64,000 nt of DNA from the NCBI GenBank assembly GCA_030533445.1, contig CM060073.1, positions 42,730,428 to 42,794,427 of the forward strand. Reading direction: 5' to 3'. Of the stretch, positions 1 to 11,534 are shown one piece after another (the stretch's first letter is position 1; each line of letters starts with the position of its first letter). Source of the DNA: Cyprinodon diabolis (taxonomy: Eukaryota > Chordata > Actinopteri > Cyprinodontiformes > Cyprinodontidae). Position numbers and translations under genes: made by a program. The notes below the pieces were generated by a model, which did not search any database, had not been told where the DNA came from, and was given only the letters and a program-made list of their open reading frames with translations.

Positions 1-69
1 TCATTGTAAGACACGTTTTTGGCACTCTGGCATTGACTGTTGTTCCTGTGCTTGCCTCAAGCTTTCCAG
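1..69 (+). other. gapvd1: 3' end of a gapvd1 intron
   Basis: Non-coding sequence ending in a pyrimidine-rich tract and an AG at 68-69, the splice acceptor of the first visible exon. The rest of this intron and all upstream exons lie outside the window. Confidence 0.8.
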
Positions 70-945
70 GGGTGCACAGCAGCTGATGACAAGACTGCAG
101 CAGTGGAGGATTTCCTGCGCTACTTGTACGGTGCCATGGCCCGTGATGCCATTTGGCAGTTTGCAAGCGAGGACCAGCTGCAGGATGCCCAGATGGCCAT
201 CGAGCGCAGCGTTATGAACCGCATCTTCAAACTGGCCTTCTACCCCAATCAGGATGGAGATATTCTCAGAGACCAGTGAGTAGCTCCTGTACCTGCTCTG
301 TCAGGTAAACTGCTAATGTGTGTAATGTGCCCGGATGTGCTGCGCTGTCTAAAACGGCATTTGTCACACGCAGGCTGTTCCATGAACACATCCAGCGGCT
401 TTCAAAGGTTGTGACAGCAAATCATAGAGCTCTGCAAATCCCAGAGGTATTTTACTCTTATTTTTCCCCTTCTGGCCACTGCAAGTTTTTCATCTTAAGA
501 AGCCAAACTTAAAAGATTAACGATTTAGCTCCAGTTTTTAAGCTTCATTAATGTAAAAAAAAAAAAATAGGGGTTCCAGCCTATTAAAACAAAGAACTTG
601 GTTTTTCATTTATGATATTAAGTAAAAGTAATTAAAAGGAATTTTGAGAGAGAAATATTGTGAGCTACACTATTATGAAGAACACAGCTGACAAGGTGCC
701 ACACACTGCTTTATCCAGGCTTATAACTGGAAAGTTGTGTGGAAGGTAAACCTATGGATGAATGATTACATTTTCACTATAAGATATGCTTCAAGTAAAG
801 CAACATTTCTTTATTTTGAGAAAACATTAACCTCATTTTATGTTTACATTACAGCTTGAATAAAATTTTTTGATGGCATTAATTTATTAAAGTTCTTCAA
901 ATAATTCTCAAAGTATGTCCCTGAGTGACATAAATACAGAAATAA

Positions 946-1003
<58 letters not shown>

Positions 1004-1688
1004 TATTTCTGTTGATATTCTAGCTTGCTGAGATGTACCTTTATAGACAGAGAACCTTTCCTGGTTGCAGGTTTACCTTAAAGAGGCTCCCTGGCCTTCA
1101 GCACAGGCTGAGATCAGGACCATCAACGCATACAAGACGCCACGAGACAAAGTCCAGTGCATCCTGCGCATGTGTTCCACCATCATGAATCTGCTGAGTC
1201 TCGCCAACGAAGACTCTGTGCCAGGAGCGGACGACTTCGTCCCAGTCCTCGTCTTCGTCCTCATAAGAGTGAGTTTTTATTCCTCTGCTGTTCTGGCTGA
1301 CATTGGACCAAGTTAGCAGTTAATTCTTAAACTTCTCTTTCCAAATTTATTTGACGACTTCATGTCAGCGAAGATTAAGAATGATTATCTGAAAATCTCT
1401 CTCTGTTTGACTGTAATTGCTCCCCGCTTCAGAAACCTGCCTGCATAGTTTGTTTTTGACACGCTTGTGATTATAATCTGCACGCCGTTGCACGAGCCTC
1501 TTTCGTGCTCTTAATGTGGGCTCATCCCAACGTCTCCTCCCCTCCAGGCAAACCCGCCCTGCCTGCTGTCCACCGTTCAGTACATCAATAATTTCTACGC
1601 CAGCCGGCTGAGTGGGGAGGAGTGCTATTGGTGGATGCAGTTCACCGCTGCGGTGGAATTCATTAAGACCATCGACGATCGCAAGTGA
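70..1688 (+). CDS. gapvd1: GAPVD1 C-terminal exons (VPS9 domain, Rab5 GEF), 5' partial
   Basis: Four exons splice in frame: 70-275, 374-446, 1071-1268 and 1548-1688 (stop TGA at 1686-1688). Every junction has GT/AG ends. They give 205 residues, the end of a protein of roughly 1,450 residues in vertebrates. GAPVD1 (Gapex-5/RAP6) couples an N-terminal RasGAP-like domain to a C-terminal VPS9 domain that loads GTP on Rab5-family GTPases in endocytosis and receptor trafficking. Visible landmarks are AIERSVMNRIFKLAFYPNQD, the VPS9 core GADDFVPVLVFVLI with the conserved Asp, the segment STVQYINNFY, GEECYWWMQFTAAVEFI with the conserved Tyr, and the terminus KTIDDRK. No frameshift or stop interrupts the reading frame, so the gene looks functional. 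Identification rests on remembered similarity to vertebrate GAPVD1. The 98 and 279 bp introns are ordinary; the 624 bp one carries a microsatellite. Confidence 0.95.
447..1070 (+). other. gapvd1: gapvd1 intron (624 bp)
   Basis: AT-rich intron with donor GTATTT at 447 and acceptor TTGCAG ending at 1070. It holds a poly(A) run near 555 and a (TA)n tract; nothing else is recognisable. Confidence 0.85.
951..998. repeat. (TA)24 microsatellite
   Basis: Uninterrupted TA dinucleotide tract inside the last-but-two gapvd1 intron, about 70 bp upstream of the splice acceptor. Confidence 0.95.
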
Positions 1689-3680
1689 AGCAGAACAGCC
1701 ACCTGTACGGGCAGACTGCGGGGGAAGGAGCCGGGAGACTGGGAGACTTCCCAGCCAACTGCTCCCTCTGCAGAAAAGCTGGCTCTCAGCCCTGCTCCGA
1801 ATTTGTATAACTTGTACATAGCCAGAAACGTTGAGAGATAACAAAATATATATTACTGTACGTATGTGGACAAATCCAGATCTTAGCTGAGGTGGGGGAG
1901 AAACATGCAACCGTAAGGTTAAATCTGATTTCAAATTTTCCTTGTATTCTTTTTTGGAGTTTCCTCCCTTTTTTTTGGATATGTTAGGAATTTTATGTAT
2001 TCACAATAATATGAGGTTAAATCAATGTAAAATATAATCTTATCTAAAGGGACCAGACCTTCTTGGTGATGATCGCTGTTTTTGTTTTTTTTTTTGTTTG
2101 TTTTCCACCCAGGTTCGAGTTGAGGGATGAACTACAGTGTAACTTTTAAATCACTGCATTTCGTTGCAGTGATTCACAGTTATAGCTGCTGATGGGATTT
2201 AATGACATTCACACTGAGATCAACACACGTTTCACCACACGCTCATCCAACACTTGGGCAGCTTGTTTCATGATTTACGGCAACTTCTTTTCCAAACTTT
2301 CAATAATTAGAATATAAGGGCCTACATATTTTAACACACAAGATATTTATAAAGTTTGCTCTATTTAATGCTTTATCTAACTTTAAGAAGAAAAAAAAAT
2401 AACAATGCATATCATGTCTTGAGGTTATAGTGAAAACATTTGAAACATTTGGACCGCTTGCGTCAGGAAGGCACCTTTAGCATTGTGATGTACAGGGTTA
2501 ACTCATGCACAGAGCAACAGTGGCATTTATGGATCTATAGAAATAGTGCCTTTGATGTGGGGTGCTCTACAGGTTTTTAGTTGTTAAACTAAAATAGATG
2601 CTCTTTTCCCCCCTCCCTGCCCGTCCGCTCTCCACTGGGTCACTGACTATTTCCCCCCCTGCTGGAACGTGGGCATCGCCGCAGTTCTTACCGTCCTGGC
2701 TCAGTCCTTTTTGAAGCACCTAAGTCAGAACAACAAAAAAAAATCCCAACCTACCTCAGAGTTATACCCAATGAGCCTACAATCGGATTAATTGAAAGAC
2801 GTGCTGATCACCTTTACACTGGTTAAAAATAAAAAATAAAATAGAAGAAATGAATATTTAATTGAAATACTGTGATGTTTTTTGTGCCGCCATCCTTCAT
2901 CTAAATGACCTTTGGCGATGGTATTATAGTAAGTTTTGTAATATTATACCTGAGATTCCCACTTTTGCATCTGTAAACTATTTTGGATCTCTACCTCCTT
3001 ATGAGTTCGACAAAAGGGACTTTTATTTATGTGCACTTCTTTCCTTTTGTTTTTTTTTGTCCTCCCCCAGCTATGGTGTGGTGTGATGGCTCGTTATCAT
3101 TGTATTTTTCTAGCTGTGGTTCAAGCATGTTAACTATTCAATGACTGAAACCCTCTTTTCTTTTTTCCTCCCATTTTAAATCCTGCTTAATTTTTCAGCA
3201 CAATTGTGCCATTTGTATTATAGTTTCCAATAATCCATTTTTTCCCCAGTTATGACAGCACAATTCACAGTAGGATAAAGGTCCAAAAACTAAAAACGGA
3301 AAAGGAAAAAAAAAAAAAAAACACTATTGACTTGTTACTGACTTGCAGTTGATGCTAAAGTGATTGGTGTAGAATGAATGTAGGTGTGCGAGAGGCTTGT
3401 GCGACTTGTCGACCCTCTGCCTCCTCTTGCATGAAGTCATTGTTCGGTCTGTGCAGTCTCAGTCGTCATGAACTGTAGAATAGGATTAGAATGGGCCACA
3501 GACCTGCAGCTGAACCTGCAAGAGGATGCAAAGCATTCTTTTTGTGTCCGCGATACATGCATATCAGAAACTGGTATATTTTGCACAAAGCCAACTTGTT
3601 TTCCTGGACGATTCGACGGGGAGCGGTGCATTTTTGCCTTTACTCTTCAACTAATGTGATTAAAATGAATTGCAAAGTTA
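1689..3680 (+). other. gapvd1: Probable gapvd1 3' UTR
   Basis: Sequence after the gapvd1 stop with many T and A homopolymers and no recognisable transposon or coding frame. Earlier candidate poly(A) signals occur near 2827-2838. The ATTAAA at 3659-3664, followed by a GT/T-rich stretch (3690-3706), is a reasonable distal cleavage site. A UTR of about 2 kb is typical for vertebrate genes, but the true end cannot be fixed without transcript data. Confidence 0.5.
3659..3664 (+). other. gapvd1: Candidate poly(A) signal ATTAAA
   Basis: ATTAAA followed within 40 bases by a T/GT-rich element, the usual arrangement of a cleavage site. Another AATAAA at about 4953 could serve a longer isoform. Confidence 0.35.
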
Positions 3681-4985
3681 AGCATCTCACTGTGTTTCTC
3701 TTTTAAGCTGAAGAACTGGTATTGGATACCTTCACAAACTAGCTTTCCTTTTTCCTTTTTTTTTCTTCCTTTAATACCCGTCCGCAACAGCTCGTGAACA
3801 GTTTTTCTGTGTACGTGCACTGCTCTTCCTTGCAGTCAGAGTAATGAATCCAATGAGAAAACCACACACTGGAAAATCAAGTTGCAGGTTGCATCTATAC
3901 TACTTAGCTTTATGTGATGTCACTTTAATTGGGGAATACATACTCCACAAATCGGATCAAATTACTCAGACCTGGCCTCGTGTGTCAGCGTGTCCTCAGA
4001 CAGCCAATCACAGCAACAGTGTTCATGAAGAAAACAAATTATCGTACAAAAGAAAAACAACTCTGCAAATGAAATTTGAGTCTTCAGTGTTAGCGACCAA
4101 ATGTACTAAAGAGTTCAGAGCTTTGCTCCTCTGCTTTTGGTACAGTTAAAAAAGTAAAAGTTTTACATTTTGCTTCAGATTTATTCATTTGGAAGCTTGC
4201 ACCACGTTGGTTCGTCTTTGCAGTGATCAATGCATTATGTCCTTTCTCCTTTCAAAACAAATACAAAATGCACACCTTTTTTTTAACCTTTATTTCTACC
4301 TGATTAAACACTTTTTCACACGTTAAACATCTGTGACTTTTTTAGACGGTATGCAGTGATTCACACAATGGCTGCAAAAGTTTATCAAGCCTTTGCATTG
4401 CATATAATTATAAGTGGGAGCAACAGAGGAGAAATATCCACAAATGGCAACGTCTCTGCAAACATTTCATTAGTGCTGACTAGAGTTTCAGTGGATTGTA
4501 ATTGGAGAGATCCCCCCCCCCATTCTAAAAGCTTTCCTTACATCACCGGCTGCCTCCTCTAATACCCATCTTTTTACCATTATGAACATGTTCGTGGAGT
4601 GCTTAGTGTCCCTTGATGATATCTCTTAATTGTTCATTTAAATTCAAATATTGGTGAGTAAAGTTAATTAGCAGCATAAGCCAGTGGCTAGATGGGATCT
4701 TTGTGATGCTCAAAATATCTGAGCTGCTGCGAGATGCTGAAGTTTGTTTAAAATTTAAAGTGCCAAAGGTGTTTTTTTTTTTTTTATGTTGCTCCATACA
4801 AACAAGGTTATGTAGATTCATTTAAATGTGTCCATAACTTCTTCACATTTAGTTTGGTTTATTTTCATAGGCTTTTTCTGTGACGTATCAATAAGAAAAA
4901 AAAAAAGATTCTGAAAGTTTTTTTAAAAATCTGTGGAATCTGAAGCTCTGTTCAATAAAATCCTCTGTTCTTAGACTTTGACAAC
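3681..4985. other. Intergenic, nothing recognised
   Basis: AT-rich sequence downstream of gapvd1 with short poly(T), poly(A) and C runs. I see no coding frame, RNA gene or named repeat. Confidence 0.5.
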
Positions 4986-4990
4986 TTTTA

Positions 4991-5015
4991 TTTTGTATAC
5001 ACAGTGTATACAAAA
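4991..5015. repeat. Perfect palindrome at a Tc1 left edge
   Basis: Arms TTTTGTATAC and GTATACAAAA, 10 bp each with a 5 bp loop. The right half could be the left terminus of the decayed Tc1 that follows. A related imperfect palindrome lies at about 7165-7186. Confidence 0.6.
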
Positions 5016-5835
5016 CTACATTTTGTTTTGTGCAGCTCTAATGACATTTCTATTTCTTAAAGGGCACATCGATTAAAACATTTTGAAAAAGTTCTGATAT
5101 TATTAAAAAAACTGAGGTTAACTTGTACCATTGGAGTATAAAACCAGCTGTTGAATGAAGGCCTCAGAGGTCTGTTAGAGAAAAAAAAAACATCAGAAGA
5201 CCAAGACGTGTTTGGAGAGCTTTAAAGTAGGGTTAATGCCATGCAGATCTCAGAGCGAATAAAGACAGAAACGCTACTTCTACAGAGATGACGCAGAAAG
5301 GCCAACGGTAGGTCTGGATGAGCTGCAAAGATCCACAGCTCGGGTTGGAAATTCTATTGCCACAAATGATCAAGTTATGAAAGGAGGACAAGAATAAATT
5401 TGGGACAGAAATTTTGGAAATAACCAAAGCGTCATTTTTCACACTCAACTAATGTGGCAAAAACTAGTATAAAGGTGGCAGCATAATGCTGTTGGGATGT
5501 TTTTCATTAGCATAGACAAGAAGCTGCTCAGAGTATGAAGCTTGATGGGTGGAGACTATTTGTGATAATTAGAAGAAAAGTGCAGAAAATGTAAATCTCT
5601 GGATGTCAGAAGGTGTGAGTGACATTAAAGACTTTAACCTTTATGGTTCTCTGAAGATTTTAGGGTGGGGGGGGGGCATAAATACCAGAGGAATGTTGGA
5701 ACCTGTGTCTTGTTTTCCTTTCAAACTGCACACTCTGCTCATCTTTAATATAAAAATCTCAGTGAATTAAATTACAGTTTGTGGTTTAAATATGAGAAAA
5801 TATTGAAAAGTTTCCAGTGGCTGCTTCCTTTGGAT
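5001..5835 (+). mobile_element. Decayed Tc1/mariner element, internally deleted
   Basis: Scattered Tc1 landmarks run in order on the plus strand: a stretch around 5172-5215 resembling the transposase N-terminal region, GAGCTGCAAAGATCCACAGC near 5320, and GGTGGCAGCATAATGCTG near 5475, which matches the conserved GGSIM transposase motif. A right end with TACAGTTTGTGG near 5774 and GAAAAGTTTCCAGTGG near 5805 resembles teleost Tc1 terminal repeats. Many stops and deletions remove any coding capacity. Assigned from remembered teleost Tc1 consensus, not a database search. Confidence 0.7.
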
Positions 5836-6530
5836 CAAACTGGAAGTTAATTTCTACCAGTGATGATGGATGAATAACAGGAATTTTTTAAGAGACACTT
5901 TTGGTCCCATCTTTGTTTTATATTGATTTCATTCTGTTACTTGAAGACATATGCAGGCCTGGGGTCTCACCCAGATGGCTGTGGGATAACAGATGATCAG
6001 TCCAGCGGGGCTCATGCATGACTTCACATGTTGGTGCGGTGCTTCCAGTCTGTAGGGGAACAACGGCCTCCCACCTTACAGGCAGACGATGATCTCATGG
6101 TATCCATGAACCGTTTACTGTCTCTGTTATGTGGAAAGGCAATGTGTTCACCTACATTTACTTCAATATAACAAAAAATAAACGATAAAATGACCTCTAA
6201 CTTTTCACGAGAGCCTAATTGTGTTTTGTAATGGAAAATGGAAGCCACAAATTTAGCAAATACTTTGACCTTTGAGGTATTTTCTTTGTATGACTAGAAA
6301 TTTGAAGTCAGGTTTTAATAAAAGATACTTTGAGGCTTCATGTTATCAAGAACCTTTGAATCAAGAAGAAGTAGATTATTTTCATGAGTTGGATTAATTT
6401 TTAAACACAGTCTTTTGAGAAAAGGATAGTAGCCGTTATGGGTGGATATTGACTCCAACAGGATTACAGGAACGTGTTTTTCTCTTTAATAACTTTTAAG
6501 CCACAAAATAGTCCTGGGGTAATTCTGCAT
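5836..6530. other. Intergenic, nothing recognised
   Basis: AT-rich, no convincing coding frame or repeat. The 5940-6130 part is GC-balanced but unassigned. Confidence 0.4.
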
Positions 6531-7200
6531 GGAGTTTATACCAGTACAGGAGGTGGGAGATGCACTCTGAGGTAATAAGATGGAGCCAATGAGCTAGGAA
6601 ACTTATAGCTACCTTAGTGGCTAATGGTTTGATCTTAGTTCCTCTGATTGTAGCTCCCTAGCTCCTATCCCTTCACCTTTAAAAAGGGTCAACAGTAAGA
6701 ACCCTATCCTACGGAGGAGAGCCCACCTGACCCCACCCATAGAGCGTTCTGACCAGCTGTCTCACTGTAGTGTGGAGGCTACAGCGCCTCAGACTGGAAG
6801 AAGATGAGAATAGTGGTGAGAGGATCATGGGGGCTCCTCTTCCCTCCATTCTAGACATTTCATCCTAGTGCTGAGTGTCCTGAGCCCATAACATTATAAA
6901 TAACCCCTCACACCCCCACCACGGACTGTTCTCCCTGCTGCCCTCTTGGAAGAGGCTTTGAAGCATCTGATGCAGGTCCAGCAGATTCCAGAACAGTTTC
7001 TTCCCCACTGCCATTAGACTGCTGAATGTTGTATAAAATCCGGTTATTAAAAAAAAACCCTCAATGTTTGAAACTGTAACTCATATACAGTCGGATGTTT
7101 ACATTTATCACTGCTGCACTTTAAAAAATGAAAATGTCTTGAGAGCTGCACTGAACTGAACTTCTTTTTGTATACACTGTGTACAAAATAACAGTAAGAC
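6531..7200 (+). mobile_element. Non-LTR retrotransposon 3' fragment (CR1/L2/Rex1-type)
   Basis: Conceptual translation around 6815-7030 gives ERIMGAPLPSILDI, then NPSHPHHGLFSLLP, then SSRFQNSFFPTAIRLLN. This is the C-terminal end of reverse transcriptase ORF2 in APE-class fish LINEs. In-frame stops interrupt it, so it is dead. The stretch after 7030, with ATCACTGCTGCACTTT, resembles the 3' UTR of the same elements. The clade cannot be fixed without a search. Likely inserted in the plus orientation and 5'-truncated. Confidence 0.75.
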
Positions 7201-8283
7201 TGTCTAAGTCTTATGCGTTCTCATCTTGTTTGCTTGAGGTCACCTTTCGTAATTTTCTTCTTCAAGCTGCCCTTAGATATGATTCTCAGGTCACTAGTCC
7301 ATCATCACTCGCACAACTCCTCATCCTGCCAAAAAAAGCTGCTACAGCCTATGGAGAACTTTAAGGATTTTCAAATACACAGTGCATGCATACAGAATCT
7401 GATATTAAAAATATTAGCAGAAATGTAATTATCTTAATCATTAATTTTAGAAAATGAAACTCAAATGAGAAATGGATCAAATACAATGAACTGATACCAG
7501 TGGATGTGGCTCCGAATGTCATTCCTGATTCTAGAAACCTTTCACTGAACCTCCACAATCTCAGGCTTTTCTAATTGTAAATTTGGCCACTTCCTTGAAT
7601 CTTTTTTAAATTAGTTTGATATTTGAGCAATTTTTCCTCCTCAGTCCAGATAAGATGCTTTAAATGGAGCGGCTAAATGCAATGAAAGCAACAGTTATAA
7701 ACCCTTATAAAAAATGGTGTTCTTGTGTGTTGCTCTTGGGTCGCTCACTCCAGCCGAGTCCCTAATAATCACTTCCCATTAATATGCTCAGATACAACAC
7801 ATTTTTACCAATCACCTTTTGGGGCCCCATGACCATGTTTCATCTTTCATATTTTTAGGTTTAAAATATTCAAATACTTGAGTTATTAGTATATGTGTTG
7901 GATTGTATGTAATTTCTGATTTCCACTCATTAAATATAATTGGAATGAAACAATTAATAGATTGTTTAGAAACGCCTTCAGGCGCACCAGGATGTGTTTT
8001 ATCCTCACTGGCCTGCAGATGGCAGACGCATCATTCCTGATGATGGCGGGCTGCCTTCCTCTGAGGGTTCCTCAGACAAAGAAGTCCAAAGAGCTCCAGG
8101 ACTTGACATTTAAAACCATTTGGATCCAAAGTCTGGCTAAAACATGGAAAATGCTTTGTTTTTTCATTATTATTATAATTATTTTATTATACTAGTTTTA
8201 GTTTCAGTAATTAAGGTTTTTCCCCTTTAGGTATTGAACTTGTGGTCATGCAGAAGTCCATGTGCCATTTTCTACTACATGTC
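7201..8283. other. Intergenic, nothing recognised
   Basis: AT-rich intergenic DNA with short frames that look like chance. The segment 7960-8130 is GC-balanced but has no recognisable product. Confidence 0.4.
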
Positions 8284-8550
8284 AAGCGCCTACCCAGTGC
8301 ACGCGCGCCCCCTCTTCACCCCCTTCACGCGCACATCGCGCGTATCTGAGCGCGCGTGTGCACGCATGTATCTTCCACCGCGGCTAGACCTCCTCTCTCT
8401 GGACAAAACAACACGAGGCAGCACCACGTCAATTAAATTAAATGTGGGGAAACTGTGGGGAGGGGTTGCGCGCGACTAAATGAACAAAATGTCAAATACA
8501 CATATTAAAACTTAAATGAAACAGCCGCGAGGATGCGGCCAGACGAGAAG
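8284..8550. other. CpG-dense patch with alternating purine-pyrimidine tract
   Basis: Between 8284 and 8395 I count about 15 CpG dinucleotides, with runs such as CACGCGCGCC and GAGCGCGCGTGTGCACGCAT. More CpG follows at 8466-8475 and 8525-8546. The surrounding 60 kb is AT-rich and CpG-poor. Alternating purine-pyrimidine DNA of this kind can adopt Z-form. It could be an unannotated promoter or enhancer, or a transposon piece; no adjacent gene is visible. Confidence 0.4.
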
Positions 8551-8890
8551 ATTAAAACTCAAAGGGATACCAAGTCTCTGTGCCCAGAGGTGCTGATATT
8601 GAAAGATGCAAATAGTAAAAGAGAGCCCTGCTCTACTCACTCTAATAGTTTCAGCTTAAAACTATAGAGACAAAGGCTTTGAGGAGGGATTTAAAAAAAA
8701 AGGCTGGTCTTTATCATATGGTTGCTGTATTGAGCCAGAAAACAATGCAAACAATGACTGTTTACTGCATTAAAGCACAGCTATGTGTTGCATTTAGTAG
8801 AAAAAAAGCTAATAATGAAATGAATACTAATATAGTCCATTTCTATTCATAAATGATTATCAATTAGGTAAAAGTGTCAATTACAGCTCT
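8551..8890. other. Intergenic, nothing recognised
   Basis: AT-rich; no coding frame or repeat identified. Confidence 0.4.
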
Positions 8891-9960
8891 GCGTTTCCTT
8901 TCTCTTATTTTGCTTATATCATTAGAAAAAGAACAATTTTCACAGACCCGGCTAATCACCTCTGAGGGGAAAGAGTGGGTGGTGACATTAAACTGAACCG
9001 TGGAAATGGAACAGGAATTAGATGCACTTAGCCATCACATGTTAATGGCAGCAATCAACAGCCAATTACCCGACGTTCTTGAGTACCTTGACAAGCGCAG
9101 GTGTACCCTACGACTAACATGAGCCCCTTTTGTGTGTTTTCATAAATCCCACCATTTACCGGCCTCTCTGATTGCGCCTGCATGTTCTGTCGAGGTTGCA
9201 ATTAGGAAATATTGTTATTTCCAAGTGTGAAGTGTTGATCCGGAAGAAAAATACCAACAGAGCAATAATACATGCACTTTGTCGAAATGCATGTAAATCA
9301 ATAAAGCTGTTATTTGTTTGCATCATAATGGTCTTTGTTATTACTTTCAGACATATCCATACTGTTATATTAATTTGCATATTTTCAAAATAGGTGTCAA
9401 AAATTTGCTGGCATTCTGAAATTGTTTCTTTCTGTCTGCATATTGCAGCAATGTTTCTGCATGGCGTGGTCCTTACTGTAAGCATGATCCAGGCTGAAAA
9501 TGTTCTATTGATGCTGATAATCTCTGTCACCATGGTGGATTTCAGGGATGGCGTTACTGTTGCCTCGACATATTCTAGAAAACACACAGAGACATGCGTG
9601 CACATGCATTAAATAGCCAGGCAGACTGTTAGGCCAGCATCCCTCTCTGACCCAATTTTGATTATTCTGTCCTCAAGCAACAGGTGATGGGGTTTCCCCC
9701 GGATGTCATCTGTGTCACTGACCCCTGTTGAGAAACAGCATTCAAGACCCAGAGAGGGCTGGCTGGCTGGCAACATGCCCAATCTGCAAGTGAGCTGTCC
9801 TATCATTGACATCAAGTAAGCTGAAGATGTCATGTCTTCATCTTGTGAAAGTTCAATTCCCCTTTCAGAGTGGATCAAGCTCTCTGTCGCAGCAGATAGG
9901 CTGTGCAGATTGGTATAGCCAGTCATACGTCCTTCTGGGTACGTTGAGAAAATCCTCCAT
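8891..9960. other. Low-repeat block, candidate conserved non-coding element
   Basis: About 1 kb of compositionally balanced sequence without recognisable repeats. Both strands lack stops in one frame for long stretches between 9156 and 9612, yet no protein motif is evident. It includes a perfect octamer (ATTTGCAT, 9373-9380) next to TAAT homeodomain-type cores. That pattern suits a developmental enhancer, but conservation has not been tested. Confidence 0.25.
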
Positions 9961-10223
9961 TGGATTCAGACATGCTGTGCAAAGAAAATTATCATAAAAG
10001 AATCTACAACACTAATACAAAAAAAACCCAGCAACTTAAAGTAAAGATTCTATTTACACATATTAGTGCTATAATCTTCATGTCAAAATGCAGAAATTAA
10101 TCAAGAAGTATTTCAATGAGCAATAGAGACTTTAAAATTAGATTAATTATAACAGATTTAGAGCATCAATATTTAAATAAGAGTTGCACTGCATTTAAAG
10201 ACACAATTCAAAGAGATACAGTC
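9961..10223. other. Intergenic, nothing recognised
   Basis: AT-rich; no recognised feature. Confidence 0.4.
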
Positions 10224-10410
10224 AGAGGTGGGTAGAGTACCCAAAGATTTTACTGCAATAAGAGTATCACTATCATAATATATATATACATCTATATATA
10301 TTTTAACTAAAATAAAATTAGAGAGTAGAAATCCATCAAATATCCCAACTAAAAATGAAAAAGTATTTAGTAAAATGGTTATAAAAGTACTAAGTAATTG
10401 TTGGCTCATA
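10224..10410 (+). mobile_element. hAT-like MITE fragment
   Basis: Begins CAGAGGTGGGTAGAGTACCC, then TTTTACTGCAATAAGAGTA, a start I recognise from a common non-autonomous fish element with CAGAGGTGGGTA ends. The matching opposite end is not clear. Named from memory, so treat as tentative. Confidence 0.5.
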
Positions 10411-11095
10411 ACCTCAGATTTATTGTTTAAACTTATCTGTTGAGTTTCAGATAAACCATAGTGTGAACCTGGTATAATATCTTAAATATATATTATTATC
10501 GTTGAAAACTCCTTTAGATTAACAAACAGGAGAGAATATGAAAGGAATAAGGGTTTGTTTTATATTTTAAGCTTTAATTTTTTGTTTATTTTGATTTTCA
10601 TTAAAACTAACAGACTAATTTCAGTTGCTCCCCAAATTAGAATATTACTGCCAGAAAGAATTTGTTTTCGGCTATCCTCCTCTTATAATTGAATAATAAC
10701 AGATAAAAATTTTCCCTAAGTTAAACTGTTGCATATCATTACTTATATGTTTCATATGTTATATCCTCGGTAATATTTCAACAAAAGTGTATTCTGCAAA
10801 CAGAAAGAAATCATTATTCTTGATTTATTGCAGAAATAAACTTTATATGTATATCATGCGTATATATTTAGGCTTAAGCTATTTTTGTAAAATTACTGCC
10901 ACATTCATACCAGAAAATATAGTTATGAGCTCTGCAATAATATGTAAAATTCCTGTTTTGTGAAACCTTTTTTGTTCTTCCACATCAGTAGCTTTAGTTA
11001 AATGATGTTACTTTAAGAATGACAGTGCCCTCTGATTATAAAGCAAACATATTTTACATTATATTATATAGTATAATTTGACCATTGACAGTCCA
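10411..11095. other. AT-rich intergenic
   Basis: Strongly AT-rich with many TATATT tracts; nothing recognised. Confidence 0.5.
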
Positions 11096-11340
11096 TTAGC
11101 TTTTAAGAATGACCTGTTCTTTTTCCTCCTTCTTTTCGCTTCTCTTTTGTTTGCCCTCAAGCTGCTTGACTTGTTCTACTTGACTCCTGAACCATTTTAA
11201 TATCAGGCTGCCACAGGCTTCCTTCCTGTAAGCCACGTCTTCATATTTCTGCTTCTGCCCTTCCAGACCAAGAGATAAAAACCCGGCGTGCTGCGTGCTC
11301 CTGCTGGTGTCGTCCCAACAGTGTTTAATAAAAGGGGTTG
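11096..11340 (-). CDS. Unidentified exon-like open frame
   Basis: On the minus strand an AG acceptor-like site (TTTTAACAG, just above 11340) precedes an open frame of about 80 codons ending in TAA at 11096-11098. The encoded segment contains HCWDDTSRSTQHAGFLSLG, KYEDVAYRKEACGSLILKWF and a Lys/Glu-rich tail ending VILKS. It is noticeably GC-richer than the AT-rich DNA on both sides, as coding exons in this window are. I do not recognise the protein. It may be a terminal exon of an unknown small gene, a pseudogene, or chance. The open frame extends further upstream to 11413 but that part looks like intron (poly(A) run, low complexity). Confidence 0.3.
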
Positions 11341-11534
11341 TGATCCTGTTAAAATACTTTTTTTTTTCATATATTACAAGCTCTGTATTTGAAAGCGTGT
11401 GTTGTTTCACCAATAAATTTTAAAAAGCTGAAGCACAGCATTTTATATTTTAGTGATTCTATTTTGTTTGATTAATCACACCAATAAAAACAAGTAAATA
11501 GAAAAAAATGATAATAAAAAAAATACGTATATAT

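Noticed and set aside
1365..1934. 189-codon minus-strand frame at the gapvd1 3' end
   Set aside because: Antisense to the last gapvd1 exon and its UTR; no domain and no promoter evidence.
3844..4149. 101-codon plus-strand frame
   Set aside because: AT-rich chance frame with no motif and no codon bias, downstream of the gapvd1 UTR.
9156..9605. 149-codon minus-strand open frame
   Set aside because: No recognisable domain, irregular composition, no splice support, and the opposite strand is equally open. Treated as a possible conserved non-coding block.
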